Notes under the pieces: generated by a model | The model's input: the letters and a program-made list of their open reading frames with translations, nothing else | Told to the model about the DNA's origin: nothing | Database searches by the model: none | Shown: positions 36,672 to 44,839 of the stretch, in pieces | How the letters are laid out: each line of letters begins with the position of its first letter | Position numbering within the stretch: position 1 is the first letter of the stretch | Origin: Roseibium salinum | GTDB lineage: Bacteria; Pseudomonadota; Alphaproteobacteria; Rhizobiales; Stappiaceae | DNA: 64,000 nt | Direction of reading: 5' to 3' | Assembly (NCBI RefSeq): GCF_026240905.1 | Contig: NZ_JAPEVI010000003.1 | Coordinates: 3,658,001-3,722,000 of the forward strand | Made by a program: the position numbers and the translations under genes

Positions 36672-37004
36672 TCAGCGCTCCGTCTTGAGCAGATGGCCCG
36701 CGGCGCGCTGGCGCGGCAGGGCGGCCACGGCACGATAGGTGTTCACGCCATGCACAGGCTCGGCCCGCCTGCGGACCCTGGTCTGCGGTTCACCGTCGCG
36801 GGTCGCGATCAGATGGGCGAGAAAAACCGAGTTCGGGCGGTAGCGCGTGGAAAAAACCTGCTGCTCGCGTTCGAGCACCGGCTGAAGCGGCACCGGAAGA
36901 TGAGACGCAAAGTCGGTCTGGCGCTCGGTTTCCGTCTCTCCCATGAAGGGACGTTTCCGCCTCACATTGGCACGATCTGCCGAAGGTATGGGGTTCACTC
37001 GCAC
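36672..37004 (-). CDS. Hypothetical protein (110 aa), Rhizobiales-type
   Basis: Starts at GTG 37004, or GTG 36998, or ATG 36944; the start is not settled. The product has a polar head (GETETERQTDFASHLPVPLQ) and a conserved-looking core RYRPNSVFLAHLIATRDGEP then QTRVRRRAEPVHGVNTYRAV. I remember unnamed Rhizobiales proteins with the pattern RP-S-x-F-x-A-Q-L-I-A ... P-Q-T-R-x-x-R-R; this is memory, not a search. It reads toward the 105-aa gene. A nested palindrome lies 86-136 bases upstream of the first start. Confidence 0.6.
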   Translation of the reverse strand: MRVNPIPSADRANVRRKRPFMGETETERQTDFASHLPVPLQPVLEREQQVFSTRYRPNSVFLAHLIATRDGEPQTRVRRRAEPVHGVNTYRAVAALPRQRAAGHLLKTER

Positions 37005-37089
37005 GTTCTGACGCCCTGTTGTTTCAAAATGGCACGCTCAGTGCTGCCTTGTCTGAAACGTCGCAATCACCATGCCAGTTTACATGCGC

Positions 37090-37140
37090 GTTAACCTTTT
37101 GTCCGCAGAATTCTGCGGATCCGGATTAATAAAAGTTAAC
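37090..37140. promoter_or_regulatory. Nested palindrome upstream of the 110-aa hypothetical gene
   Basis: A perfect 18-base palindrome, TCCGCAGAATTCTGCGGA (37102-37119), lies between GTTAACCTTTT (37090-37100) and AAAAGTTAAC (37131-37140), which are themselves near-perfect inverted copies. Such a two-layer symmetry suits a dimeric regulator site, a cruciform or a terminator-like RNA. It lies in a 420-base gap (37005-37424) between the 110-aa gene and rplT; apart from the rplT terminator I see nothing else there. Confidence 0.5.
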
Positions 37141-37369
37141 GATCTGGTCTGAAACGGGACGGATCCGGTGAGGAACGGGGATTGCGTTGGTAACCGGTTG
37201 TCTCAAGTTGAATTGTCGGCAGGTGCCTCGGGCGGAGCGATTCGCGAGGCAGTCCCAGCCGCCGGCGGGCGACGCTCCGCCTTGCGGGCTTGGCGGCCCG
37301 ATCCTGCGGCACGGGCCGAACCACACATGCTGCGGTTTCCGGCCGTGAACCGGAATATATCCGGACAAC

Positions 37370-37395
37370 AAAAAAACGCGGCCCCGGGGACCGCG
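37370..37395 (-). terminator. Rho-independent terminator of rpmI-rplT
   Basis: Read on the minus strand: CGCGGTCCC-CGGGGCCGCG followed by seven T. The GC-rich stem and T-run start 30 bases after the rplT stop. A textbook terminator for the ribosomal operon. Confidence 0.9.
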
Positions 37396-37424
37396 TCTTT
37401 CATAATTTCTTGATCGGCAGAAGC

Positions 37425-37784
37425 TTAGGCGGCAAGTGCGCCCTGGGCCTGATCAACCAGGACCTTGAAGGCATCCGGCTGATGAATTGCCAGGTCGGAC
37501 AGAACCTTGCGGTCGACTTCGATGCCGGCCTTGTTCAGGCCGTCGATGAAGCGGCCGTAGGTCATGCCGTGCTCACGGGTCGCAGCGTTGATGCGCTGGA
37601 TCCAGAGCGAGCGGAAATTGCGCTTCCGGGCCTTACGGTCGCGATAGGCGTATTGTCCTGCCTTCTCGACGGCCTGCTTGGCGATACGGATGGTGTTCTT
37701 GCGGCGGCCATAATAACCTTTGGCAGCCTTCAGAACCTTCTTGTGGCGAGCGTGGGCGGTTACGCCCCGTTTGACGCGTGACAT
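37425..37784 (-). CDS. rplT: 50S ribosomal protein L20
   Basis: A 119-residue L20, beginning [20 protein letters not shown], with [40 protein letters not shown] and [20 protein letters not shown]. It binds 23S rRNA early in assembly and, in some bacteria, represses its own operon. It lies 25 bases downstream of rpmI on the same strand and ends at a strong terminator. infC, often first in this operon, is absent just upstream, and pheS does not follow. Confidence 0.97.
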   Translation of the reverse strand: MSRVKRGVTAHARHKKVLKAAKGYYGRRKNTIRIAKQAVEKAGQYAYRDRKARKRNFRSLWIQRINAATREHGMTYGRFIDGLNKAGIEVDRKVLSDLAIHQPDAFKVLVDQAQGALAA

Positions 37785-37809
37785 TTAAGTGAACTCCTTC
37801 AGGCTGGCG

Positions 37810-38007
37810 TTATGCGTAGGGCAGGAACTGCTTCACGATCCGTGCATCTGCTTCGCTCAGCGTGGTGGTTCCACGAGCGTTGCGGATGAACTTGGTCGTG
37901 CGCTTGATCATGCCGTGGCGCTTGCCGGCCTGTGCGGCCATCACTTTGCCTGTCGCGGTCACTTTGAAACGCTTCTTGGCGCCGGATTTTGTCTTCAGCT
38001 TGGGCAT
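37810..38007 (-). CDS. rpmI: 50S ribosomal protein L35
   Basis: A 65-residue L35, [20 protein letters not shown] through [20 protein letters not shown] to a C-terminal KQFLPYA. ATG 38007 follows AAAGGATGCAAA. The 209 bases upstream (38008-38216) contain a small hairpin, CTGTATCCTGATACAG, and may be a regulated leader as in other L35-L20 operons, but I recognise no defined L20-binding structure. Confidence 0.97.
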   Translation of the reverse strand: MPKLKTKSGAKKRFKVTATGKVMAAQAGKRHGMIKRTTKFIRNARGTTTLSEADARIVKQFLPYA

Positions 38008-38216
38008 TTTGCATCCTTTCCTTTGTGCGTCCGCTATAGGCGGACACTCCTTTTCTTGGTGCATTCAGAGCCGACACGGCATGCCCTTGGTTGTCGTGGG
38101 AGTGGCCTGTATCAGGATACAGAAACCCGGCCCACGACGAGCCGGACGACTCTGGACCGGGCGCTTATATGGGAGGTTGCCGCGGATTGCAACCGGATTC
38201 CCCACCAATTTTCAGG

Positions 38217-38831
38217 TCAGGCGGCCTGCCTGCACTCCAGTTTCGCGGCGTCAATATGTGCCGCAACCGTCTTCGGGTCCGCCGTCGTTCCCTGCACGGC
38301 AATGAAGCGGATGTCCTTGATGCCGAGGAACGACAGCAGGAAGCGCAGATACGGCTCGACGAAATTGGCGGCGGCGAAGGGCTGGCCGTCCAGATAACCT
38401 TCGGCGCCATAGGCACAGACAACCACCGCCCGGCGGGTTCTGGCAAGGCCTGAGAAGCTCCCGTTCTCATAAGCGAATGTATGGCCCATCCGCACGACCT
38501 GGTCGATCCAGGCCTTCAGCGCCGCCGGAACGGTGAAGTTGTAGATCGGCGCGGCGATCAGCAGGGTATCGGCTTGCTGGAGCTCGCAAATCAGCTCGTC
38601 CGAGAGGGACGTCGCTTCCAGCAGTTCGGCGGACATCGCCTCCGGCGGCGTATAGAAACCTTCAATGGTCTTCTGGCTGATGATCGGAATGGAACTGTCG
38701 GCGACGTTACGGGTGATGACCCGGCAGTCGGGATGCCGTTCCCTGAAGCACGCCTCGAAGTGGTCGGCAACCGCGGCCGAATGGGAACCGGATTTCCGTG
38801 AACTGGAATTGATGCGCAGGAGCAGTGTCAT
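38217..38831 (-). CDS. azoR: FMN-dependent NADH-azoreductase (AzoR)
   Basis: A 204-residue flavodoxin-fold quinone/azo reductase. FMN-binding N-terminus LLLRINSSSRKSGSHSAAVA, then ADTLLIAAPIYNFTVPAALK and AWIDQVVRMGHTFAYENGSF, and ARTRRAVVVCAYGAEGY, all family-typical. It performs two-electron reduction of quinones and azo dyes with NADH. It is divergent from a LysR regulator across 96 bases, an arrangement that usually means control by that regulator, probably in response to quinones or electrophiles. Confidence 0.9.
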   Translation of the reverse strand: MTLLLRINSSSRKSGSHSAAVADHFEACFRERHPDCRVITRNVADSSIPIISQKTIEGFYTPPEAMSAELLEATSLSDELICELQQADTLLIAAPIYNFTVPAALKAWIDQVVRMGHTFAYENGSFSGLARTRRAVVVCAYGAEGYLDGQPFAAANFVEPYLRFLLSFLGIKDIRFIAVQGTTADPKTVAAHIDAAKLECRQAA

Positions 38832-38927
38832 ATCGGGTCCTCCTTTGAATGACGGCCCGAAGGTATTTCTGACGCATTTGGCGAAAAACACTCCGCATGG
38901 CACGTCAATCATGCGTAAACTGCATGA

Positions 38928-39833
38928 ATGGACACTGACGCTCTCAAAACCGTACTTCTCGTCCGCGATCTCGGCAGCATTGCGGGCGCCGCCCGCGCTC
39001 TGAATGTCGACGCTTCCAATGTGTCCCGCACCCTGGCCGGGCTCGAACGGGACCTGGGGCTGAGGCTGTTCCAGCGCAGCACGCGGAAACTGTCGCTGAC
39101 CGAGGAGGGGGACCGCTACCTCAGCCGCGTCGCGCCTCTGGTGGAGGAAATGGATGCGGCGCGGGAGGAGGTGACCTCAAAGGGCGGCCGGCCGCGCGGA
39201 ACGGTCCGCCTGACCGCCTCCGTTGCCTTCGTGCAGGAGGGGCTCATGCCGGTCCTGCCGGACTTTCAGGATCGCTTTCCGGAGATTACCGTCGAACTGT
39301 TTCCTTCCGACAGCAATCTGGATCTTCTGGCGGAAGGGCTGGACCTTGCCGTCCGCCTTGCGGCGGCGCCGAAAGGGGATCTGATCTCGACTAAACTGCT
39401 GCAGACGCGCTACCGGGTGGTGGCGGCGCCCGACTATCTGGACAGGGCCGGACGGCCCTCGCAGCCGGAGGATCTCGCCGGTCTCAACTGCCTGCGCTTT
39501 GCCCTGCCGGGCTTTCGCCACTCCTGGCGCTTCCGCCGGCAAGGATCGGGCCTTTTCACCGTCGAGGTATCCGGCAAGACCGTCATCTCCAACGCGCTCG
39601 CCCTGCGAGAAGCGGCGCGCCTCGGCATGGGGCCGGCTCTGCTCGCCGACTGGCTGATCGCCAAGGACCTGGAGGATGGCAGGCTGGTGGATCTCTTCCC
39701 GGACTTCGACTGTGCGGCGGCGGATTTCGATACTGCGGCCTGGATCCTCTATCCCAGCCGCGCCTACCTGCCGCAGAAGGTCCGGGTGATGATCGATTTC
39801 CTGAAAGACGAATTCAGGCGGCCCGCAGTGTAA
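38928..39833 (+). CDS. LysR-family transcriptional regulator
   Basis: A 301-residue LysR protein. The winged helix-turn-helix occupies residues 1-60: LKTVLLVRDLGSIAGAARAL, NVDASNVSRTLAGLERDLGL, RLFQRSTRKLSLTEEGDRYL. The effector-binding domain starts near residue 90 with GTVRLTASVAFVQEGLMPVL. ATG 38928 begins MDTDALK. Divergent from azoR, its likely target. Inducer unknown. Confidence 0.9.
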   Translation: MDTDALKTVLLVRDLGSIAGAARALNVDASNVSRTLAGLERDLGLRLFQRSTRKLSLTEEGDRYLSRVAPLVEEMDAAREEVTSKGGRPRGTVRLTASVAFVQEGLMPVLPDFQDRFPEITVELFPSDSNLDLLAEGLDLAVRLAAAPKGDLISTKLLQTRYRVVAAPDYLDRAGRPSQPEDLAGLNCLRFALPGFRHSWRFRRQGSGLFTVEVSGKTVISNALALREAARLGMGPALLADWLIAKDLEDGRLVDLFPDFDCAAADFDTAAWILYPSRAYLPQKVRVMIDFLKDEFRRPAV

Positions 39834-39849
39834 GCCGCCCGCTCGTTGC

Positions 39850-40842
39850 TCAGGCGTTCACATCCACGACCACGCGGCCCTTGATCTGGCCCTTGAGAAT
39901 ATCCGCGCCCAGCTTCGGCAGGTCCTCAAGCGTTGCTGGCCGGATCATGGATTCCAGCTTTTCCATCGGTAGGTCCTTTGCCAGCCGTTCCCAGGCGCGC
40001 AGGCGAGCGTCGTAGGGCTTCATGACGCTGTCGATGCCGAGCAGATTGACGCCGCGCAGCAGGAAGGGAATGACGGTCGCCGGCAAGGCCGTTCCGCCCG
40101 CCAGTCCGACGGCGGCAACGGAGGCGCCGTATTTCATCTGTCCCAGAATCCGTGCCAGCATCGCTCCGCCGACGGCGTCGATGCATCCGGCCCAGGTTTC
40201 GCTCTCCAGGGGCCGCTTGACCGTCTCGGCAACATCGTCACGCGGGACAATGCGGCTGGCGCCGAGCGATTTCAGATAGTCCCAGGCGCCTTCCCGGCCG
40301 GTTACGGCGGCCACCTCGTAACCGAGATTGGCCAGGATGGCGGTTGCGACGGAGCCGACGCCGCCGGCTGCGCCGGTGATCAGAACCGGACCGTTTTCCG
40401 GCTTCAGCCCGTGCTCTTCCAGGGCCATGACGGCCAGCATCGCGGTGAAACCCGCCGTGCCGATGGCCATGGCGTTGCGCGTGGTCAGGCCGTCGGGCAG
40501 CGGCACCAGCCACTCGCCCTTGACGCTGGCCTTCTGGGCGTAGCCGCCCCACCAGGCTTCGCCGACCCGCCAGCCGGTGAGCACCACCTTGTCTCCGGGT
40601 CTGTACCAGTCGTCCGACGACTCCTCGACGGTGCCGGCGAAATCGATCCCCGGCACGTGCGGATAGGTCTTCACCAGGCCGCCGCCGGGGCCGAGGCACA
40701 GACCGTCCTTGTAGTTCAGCGTCGAATATTCGACGGCCACCGTAACGTTGCCGTCCGGCAGCCGGTTTTCGTCGATCTGTTCCACGGACGCGTGGGTCTT
40801 GCCGTCGGCGTCCTTGTCAACAATGAGGGCTTTGAACGTCAT
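39850..40842 (-). CDS. acuI: Acrylyl-CoA reductase family protein (AcuI/YhdH, MDR superfamily)
   Basis: A 330-residue zinc-independent medium-chain dehydrogenase. Diagnostic stretches are STLNYKDGLCLGPGGGLVKT, YPHVPGIDFAGTVEESSDDW, GWRVGEAWWGGYAQKASVKG and cofactor loop ITGAAGGVGSVATAILANLG; AVTGREGAWDYLKSLGASRI is typical of the AcuI/YhdH branch. AcuI reduces acrylyl-CoA to propionyl-CoA with NADPH, important in DMSP use and acrylate detoxification in marine alphaproteobacteria. No dmd or acuR genes lie nearby, so the in vivo role is inferred. ATG 40842; convergent with the LysR gene. Confidence 0.85.
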   Translation of the reverse strand: MTFKALIVDKDADGKTHASVEQIDENRLPDGNVTVAVEYSTLNYKDGLCLGPGGGLVKTYPHVPGIDFAGTVEESSDDWYRPGDKVVLTGWRVGEAWWGGYAQKASVKGEWLVPLPDGLTTRNAMAIGTAGFTAMLAVMALEEHGLKPENGPVLITGAAGGVGSVATAILANLGYEVAAVTGREGAWDYLKSLGASRIVPRDDVAETVKRPLESETWAGCIDAVGGAMLARILGQMKYGASVAAVGLAGGTALPATVIPFLLRGVNLLGIDSVMKPYDARLRAWERLAKDLPMEKLESMIRPATLEDLPKLGADILKGQIKGRVVVDVNA

Positions 40843-40866
40843 CAATCTTCCTCCAGTTCCAGCACC

Positions 40867-41487
40867 CTAGGCTTCCGCGGGCGGTCCCGACCAGTCGATC
40901 TGACAGATTTCCGCGCTTCGTCCGTCGAAATCCCAGACTCGGCCATAGGCCCGAACCCGTCCCTGCGTGGCGGTGGCGACGGTTATGTCCGGCCCCATCC
41001 AATATTCGGTGTTCCTGACAACAATGTCTTCATCCGGGTTGGCGCCGCGCACCGGCTCGACTTCTCCCTTGATGGCCTTGCCGACGATCAGGCGGCGCTT
41101 CTTGCCCTCGTTCGTGTATTCCACCGGCGCCCGTACCGCACCCAGGAACTCGCTGACCAGGACCCGGAACAGCCCCGTCGTTCCCTTGGCCTCGCCGGAG
41201 AAGATCCTGACAAGGCCGTCATAGGCGGCGTCGCTTGCCCGTTCATCAATGTACGCGGCGGCCTTCCAGTTCCCCCGGGCCATCAGTCCCGGGATTTCCA
41301 GCACCAGGCCGATGTTGAGGCCGGAAAGATCTTCGCCTTCGTAATGCCCTTCGTCGATGCGGACGCCAGCCCAGGCCTGGCAATAGCCTTCGGTCGGCGG
41401 GTGTTTTCCGAGCGAAACGACGCAGGGACAGAAAACCGTGCAATTGCAGTTCAGGATCAATTCGCCGCGAATGGCCCAGACGGACAT
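40867..41487 (-). CDS. DUF1326 protein with cysteine-rich N-terminus
   Basis: A 206-residue DUF1326 protein. The signature CNCTVFCPCVVSLG gives four cysteines near residue 14, most likely a metal or redox site, followed by GYCQAWAGVRIDEGHYEG and DLSGLNIGLVLEIPGLMARG. The C-terminal half is beta-rich (YWMGPDITVATATQGRVRA). Function is unknown; family members occur beside DUF2182 membrane proteins, exactly as here, with 10 bases between the two genes. They probably act as a unit. Confidence 0.85.
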   Translation of the reverse strand: MSVWAIRGELILNCNCTVFCPCVVSLGKHPPTEGYCQAWAGVRIDEGHYEGEDLSGLNIGLVLEIPGLMARGNWKAAAYIDERASDAAYDGLVRIFSGEAKGTTGLFRVLVSEFLGAVRAPVEYTNEGKKRRLIVGKAIKGEVEPVRGANPDEDIVVRNTEYWMGPDITVATATQGRVRAYGRVWDFDGRSAEICQIDWSGPPAEA

Positions 41488-41497
41488 CTGTTTCTCC

Positions 41498-42292
41498 CTA
41501 GATGATTGTTGTGAGAAGCGGCAGGGCGATCACGACCGCGCCTGCCAATAGAAGGAAAACCCCAAGCGGCGCGCTGATCTTGCTGCCGATCTGCGGCAGC
41601 TTTTCCAGCGTCATCAGCACCATGGCCAGACCCATGAAGGTGAGATTCATGGTGCCGCCGACAAAGGCCAGCAGCATCAGCGCCCAGCAGCAGCCGAGGC
41701 ACACCGCGCCGAGGCGCAGGCCCAGCCGCAAAGCGCCGGCGGTTCCCGGCCGCCAGTGGCCGATGAAGAATGCCATCGGGCTCTGACAGGCGCTCAGGCA
41801 GGCGGCCTTCAGGGAACTGAACTGGTAGAGCCCGGCAAGGACCAGAAGCGCGCCGCTGAGGGCAGGCGACGCCGAGCGGCCGAGCGGCCAAAGCAGCTCC
41901 AGCGCCGAAAGCCGGATCTGAAGCAGCGCCGCAAGCGCGGAAAACCCCAGCCACACGGTCATATATCCGGCGACAAGGACCGCCAGCGACAAGGCGCTTG
42001 CGGCGTTGGTGCGGGTGAGATCCGAATAGGTTCGGAAGGCGGGAAAGGCGGTCGGGGCCATCATTGCGAGAGCCATCAGCGACCACATCAGCATGGCGGA
42101 CGCATACCCCGTCTCGGCGGCAAGACCGGTGCAAAGCTGCAGAAAAGCCGCCATGCCGGGGTTGCTCCAGTCCGCCGGCGCGGCCACCTGCACCTGCATG
42201 ACGAACAGTGCGCCCCATGCCGCCAGAACGGCGACGAAAAATGTCAGCCACAGAAAGCCGTGGCCATGCATCAGACGTTCAAGGGTCTTCAC
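41498..42292 (-). CDS. DUF2182 integral membrane protein, predicted metal-binding
   Basis: A 264-residue membrane protein with seven or so helices: LWLTFFVAVLAAWGALFVMQ, YASAMLMWSLMALAMMAPTA, SLAVLVAGYMTVWLGFSALA, LSGALLVLAGLYQFSSLKAA, GCCWALMLLAFVGGTMNLTF, MGLAMVLMTLEKLPQIGSKI, PLGVFLLLAGAVVIALPLLT. The family signature MWSLMALAMMAPTAFP and a conserved KAACLSACQSPMAFFIGHW (two cysteines, His) are clear. GTG 42292 has GGAGGAACGG in front. Pairs with DUF1326; a role in metal handling is inferred from the cysteine and methionine residues only. Confidence 0.83.
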   Translation of the reverse strand: MKTLERLMHGHGFLWLTFFVAVLAAWGALFVMQVQVAAPADWSNPGMAAFLQLCTGLAAETGYASAMLMWSLMALAMMAPTAFPAFRTYSDLTRTNAASALSLAVLVAGYMTVWLGFSALAALLQIRLSALELLWPLGRSASPALSGALLVLAGLYQFSSLKAACLSACQSPMAFFIGHWRPGTAGALRLGLRLGAVCLGCCWALMLLAFVGGTMNLTFMGLAMVLMTLEKLPQIGSKISAPLGVFLLLAGAVVIALPLLTTII

Positions 42293-42339
42293 CCGTTCCT
42301 CCCAGATCGGTTGGCGCCTAGGCTGTTCCGCAGTCGGTC

Positions 42340-42369
42340 AAATGTCAAACATTTAATTGTCAGACATTT
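42340..42369. promoter_or_regulatory. Tandem palindromic operators upstream of the FCD GntR gene
   Basis: AAATGTCAAACATTT (42340-42354) is symmetric around its centre, and directly after it AATTGTCAGACATTT (42355-42369) repeats the same pattern (TGTC-A-GACA core). The 15-base repeat places both on nearly the same face of about 1.5 turns. TGTCxxACA-type palindromes fit FadR/FCD-type GntR dimers. They lie in the 150 bases shared by the divergent DUF2182-DUF1326 operon and the regulator gene, so both could be controlled. Confidence 0.65.
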
Positions 42370-42442
42370 AGTTGTTTCCGATTGACCGTGTCGCGGTCCT
42401 TACCCTAGGATTTCCACATCCGCGAAATTGCTGGGGGACGCA

Positions 42443-43174
42443 TTGGCCATTGAATTCAACACGATCCAGAAGGAAAACCTGTCGGTTCAGATTGCCAATG
42501 CGATCCGCAACGCTATTCTTGAAGGGCGCCTTGCCGGCGAAGAGCGTTTGCCGAGCGAAGCCGAACTCGCCGAACGGTTCGGCGTGTCCAGGTCAACCGT
42601 CCGCGAAGCGCTCAAGCGCCTTGCCGCGCAGAACCTGATCCGCAGTGAGCGCGGGTCGGCCGGAGGCGCCTTCGTCAACCGCATGACCTGGGCAGAGGCG
42701 CAAGCCAACCTGGTGACCACGACGCGGCTCCTGATCGGCATGAACGACATTCCGCTCGAGGATGCGATCGAAGCACGCTTCGCCTTGGAAGGGGCCGTGC
42801 TGCCCCTCGCCGTGGAAAACCGGACGGAAGATCATCTTCACGAGTTGCGGCTGGAAATCGCCCGCCAGCGGGGTCCGGAGACAAGCGACGAGGAGTTTTG
42901 CGCCTCCGATGTCACGTTTCATTCCACCATCGCCCGGGCTGCGGGCAATCCGATCCTGACCTTTCAGCTCTCGGCTGCTTTCGAAGCCGTGCAGCCGCTC
43001 ATGAACATGCTGGTCTACCGCCTGCGCGACCGCGAGCGGATCGCCGATATTCACGAGGCACTTGCAAACGCGCTGGAAGCGCGCAACGACGCCGAAGCCG
43101 CCGCGCGGCTCGACGCCCTGTCGGCCTATACCAGGGAACTGGCGGTCCAGCGCCGCAATCCCCCGACAGCATGA
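42443..43174 (+). CDS. GntR-family regulator, FadR/FCD type
   Basis: A 243-residue regulator. Winged helix-turn-helix in residues 10-75: LSVQIANAIRNAILEGRLAG, EERLPSEAELAERFGVSRST, VREALKRLAAQNLIRSERGS. The C-terminal FCD domain binds a carboxylate effector through metal: EARFALEGAVLPLAVENRTE, FHSTIARAAGNPILTFQLSA, DIHEALANALEARNDAEAAA, with His residues in expected helices. I chose TTG 42443 behind GGGGGACGCA; another TTG at 42428 is in frame. Divergent from DUF2182-DUF1326 with paired palindromes between. Confidence 0.88.
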   Translation: MAIEFNTIQKENLSVQIANAIRNAILEGRLAGEERLPSEAELAERFGVSRSTVREALKRLAAQNLIRSERGSAGGAFVNRMTWAEAQANLVTTTRLLIGMNDIPLEDAIEARFALEGAVLPLAVENRTEDHLHELRLEIARQRGPETSDEEFCASDVTFHSTIARAAGNPILTFQLSAAFEAVQPLMNMLVYRLRDRERIADIHEALANALEARNDAEAAARLDALSAYTRELAVQRRNPPTA

Positions 43175-43329
43175 AGGAAGCTCCTCAAAACAAGGCCGTT
43201 TCCAGCTTGATAACCTTACGGCATTGCTTCATCTGCTCCTAAAGTATAATATAGACTAAAGTCGAAAGAGATTCGGCGGGTCGGGACGGAGCCGTATGGG
43301 CCGTGCCGCATATTTGAGGAGCACTCAAG

Positions 43330-43476
43330 ATGAAGTTCTGGAACCTAGCCGTTGTCGTTCTCGTGCTTGCCGGTGTCGCCGCCGTCAAATCAACGAACCC
43401 GAGCTATGAGCTGAACGACGTCTACACCTTCTCCGGCGTCCCGATCACGACACTCCACACGCCAGCGACGCCGTAA
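43330..43476 (+). CDS. 48-residue peptide with N-terminal hydrophobic helix
   Basis: ATG 43330 after GAGGAGCACTCAAG encodes 48 residues: FWNLAVVVLVLAGVAAVKST, a membrane or signal helix, then a short polar tail SYELNDVYTFSGVPITTLHT. Too short for usual gene callers but with a strong ribosome-binding site, GC-typical codons and about 70 bases of clear space behind it. It could be a small inner-membrane or secreted protein. No family recognised. Confidence 0.6.
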   Translation: MKFWNLAVVVLVLAGVAAVKSTNPSYELNDVYTFSGVPITTLHTPATP

Positions 43477-43561
43477 CCGGCACGCGTCGCATGAGCGGCA
43501 AATGAAGCCCGTTGGTCGGAGCGATTTGTACCGCTGACGAAACGCGAGTAGCACCGCCGGT

Positions 43562-44650
43562 TCAGCGGTTCCCCTTTTCCTGTCCGAGCGGCTCGCCAAG
43601 AGCCTCTTCCACGTAAAGAGTGCGTACGAGCACGAAGACGGTGACCGTAAGCGGCCCTGCGAGAATGATTCCGGGAACGCCGAAGAGCGCGCCCATTGCC
43701 ACCGCCGAGAGCAGGAACAGAGCCGGCGGCACCTTGACCATCTCGCGCTGTATCAGCGGAGAGATCAGGTTGGACTCGATCTGCTGCACGGCGAGATAAA
43801 GCCCGGCCGCCCACACAAGCGTGCCCCAGTCCTGGCTGAGCGCGAGCAGCAGGCCGGGGACGGCTCCGACGAAGGGGCCGATCATGGGGACGAATTCCGT
43901 AAGGAAGGCGAACAGCGCAAGTGCGAGTGGTGACGGCAGGCCGATGGCCCAGGCACCAAGCCCGACGAGAACGCCGACGAACAGCATCGAAATCAACTGC
44001 CCGATCAGCCAAAGCTTCAGGGCCCGCCCGGTCCTGTCCAGGGCCTTGCCGGCGCGGTCATGCTGTGCCGGCGGGACCAGCAGCGTGAGCCCGGTCCGGT
44101 AGACCCCGGGTTCGGCCGCCAGATACAGTCCGGCAATCGTCACCAGCACGAACCCCGTGACGGCCGCCGCCGCCGTTTGAACGAGGGTGGCGAGATCCCG
44201 CAGGATCCTGCCGAATACCCCTTCGAGAGTTCCGCCGAGGCGCCCGCCTGAACCGGCAATCTGAATTCCGAGCCGCTGCTCGAGCGTGTTGACCGCCTGC
44301 GGAAGCTGCTGAAGCAGGCCCGATGACTGGCTCCTGATGTCCGGCCAGCCCACCCAAAGGATCGCGCCGATCACCAGGATGATGACGCCGGTCGCAACTG
44401 CCAGCGACCAACGGTGACCGAGCGGGAGGAAGCGGCGTGTCGCGTCGGTGGCTGCAAGCAGCAGCGCCGCGACGACCACCGCGCCAAAAGCGATGATGAC
44501 CGTATGGCGCAGGTGCCACGCCAGGAAGAAAAGGCTGGCGATGACCGCAACGACAAGCACGCGCTGCAGAAAACTGTCCCGATTCGGGCCCTTGTCGGTG
44601 CGGTTGGCGGGCGCTTTCCCGGCTTCGTCGGAGAGGGGGCCTTCCGTCAC
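43562..44650 (-). CDS. AI-2E family transporter (PF01594 permease), copy 1
   Basis: A 362-residue multi-pass permease. Eight helices in the usual pattern: VVAVIASLFFLAWHLRHTVI, GAVVVAALLLAATDATRR, LAVATGVIILVIGAILWVGW, AAAAVTGFVLVTIAGLYLAA, QLISMLFVGVLVGLGAWAIG, ALALFAFLTEFVPMIGPFVG, VWAAGLYLAVQQIESNLISP, and SAVAMGALFGVPGIILAGPL. P-x-x-GP-x-x-GA-x-PG in EFVPMIGPFVGAVPGLLLAL is the family hallmark. Despite the name, most members are not quorum-signal exporters; several are Na+/H+ antiporters or of unknown role. GTG 44650. Confidence 0.88.
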   Translation of the reverse strand: MTEGPLSDEAGKAPANRTDKGPNRDSFLQRVLVVAVIASLFFLAWHLRHTVIIAFGAVVVAALLLAATDATRRFLPLGHRWSLAVATGVIILVIGAILWVGWPDIRSQSSGLLQQLPQAVNTLEQRLGIQIAGSGGRLGGTLEGVFGRILRDLATLVQTAAAAVTGFVLVTIAGLYLAAEPGVYRTGLTLLVPPAQHDRAGKALDRTGRALKLWLIGQLISMLFVGVLVGLGAWAIGLPSPLALALFAFLTEFVPMIGPFVGAVPGLLLALSQDWGTLVWAAGLYLAVQQIESNLISPLIQREMVKVPPALFLLSAVAMGALFGVPGIILAGPLTVTVFVLVRTLYVEEALGEPLGQEKGNR

Positions 44651-44839
44651 TGTGTGCCATTCCTTCCAGTGGCCTGAAGTAAAGTGAAACGATCAGGAAC
44701 CGGCATTGTTCCGAGCCGGGCGATCGACCCCCGCGGACAAGCCTGTCTGCGCACGCCACGGGTCTCGAATTGAACAAAATGCTCATGACACCATATGGGG
44801 AACGGAATTCCGGTGACGAAACAGATGGAGAGCACGCAG

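Noticed and set aside
37123..37140. CtrA-type site TTAA-N-TTAA
   Set aside because: The spacing is six bases, not the required seven, so it is not a consensus CtrA site.
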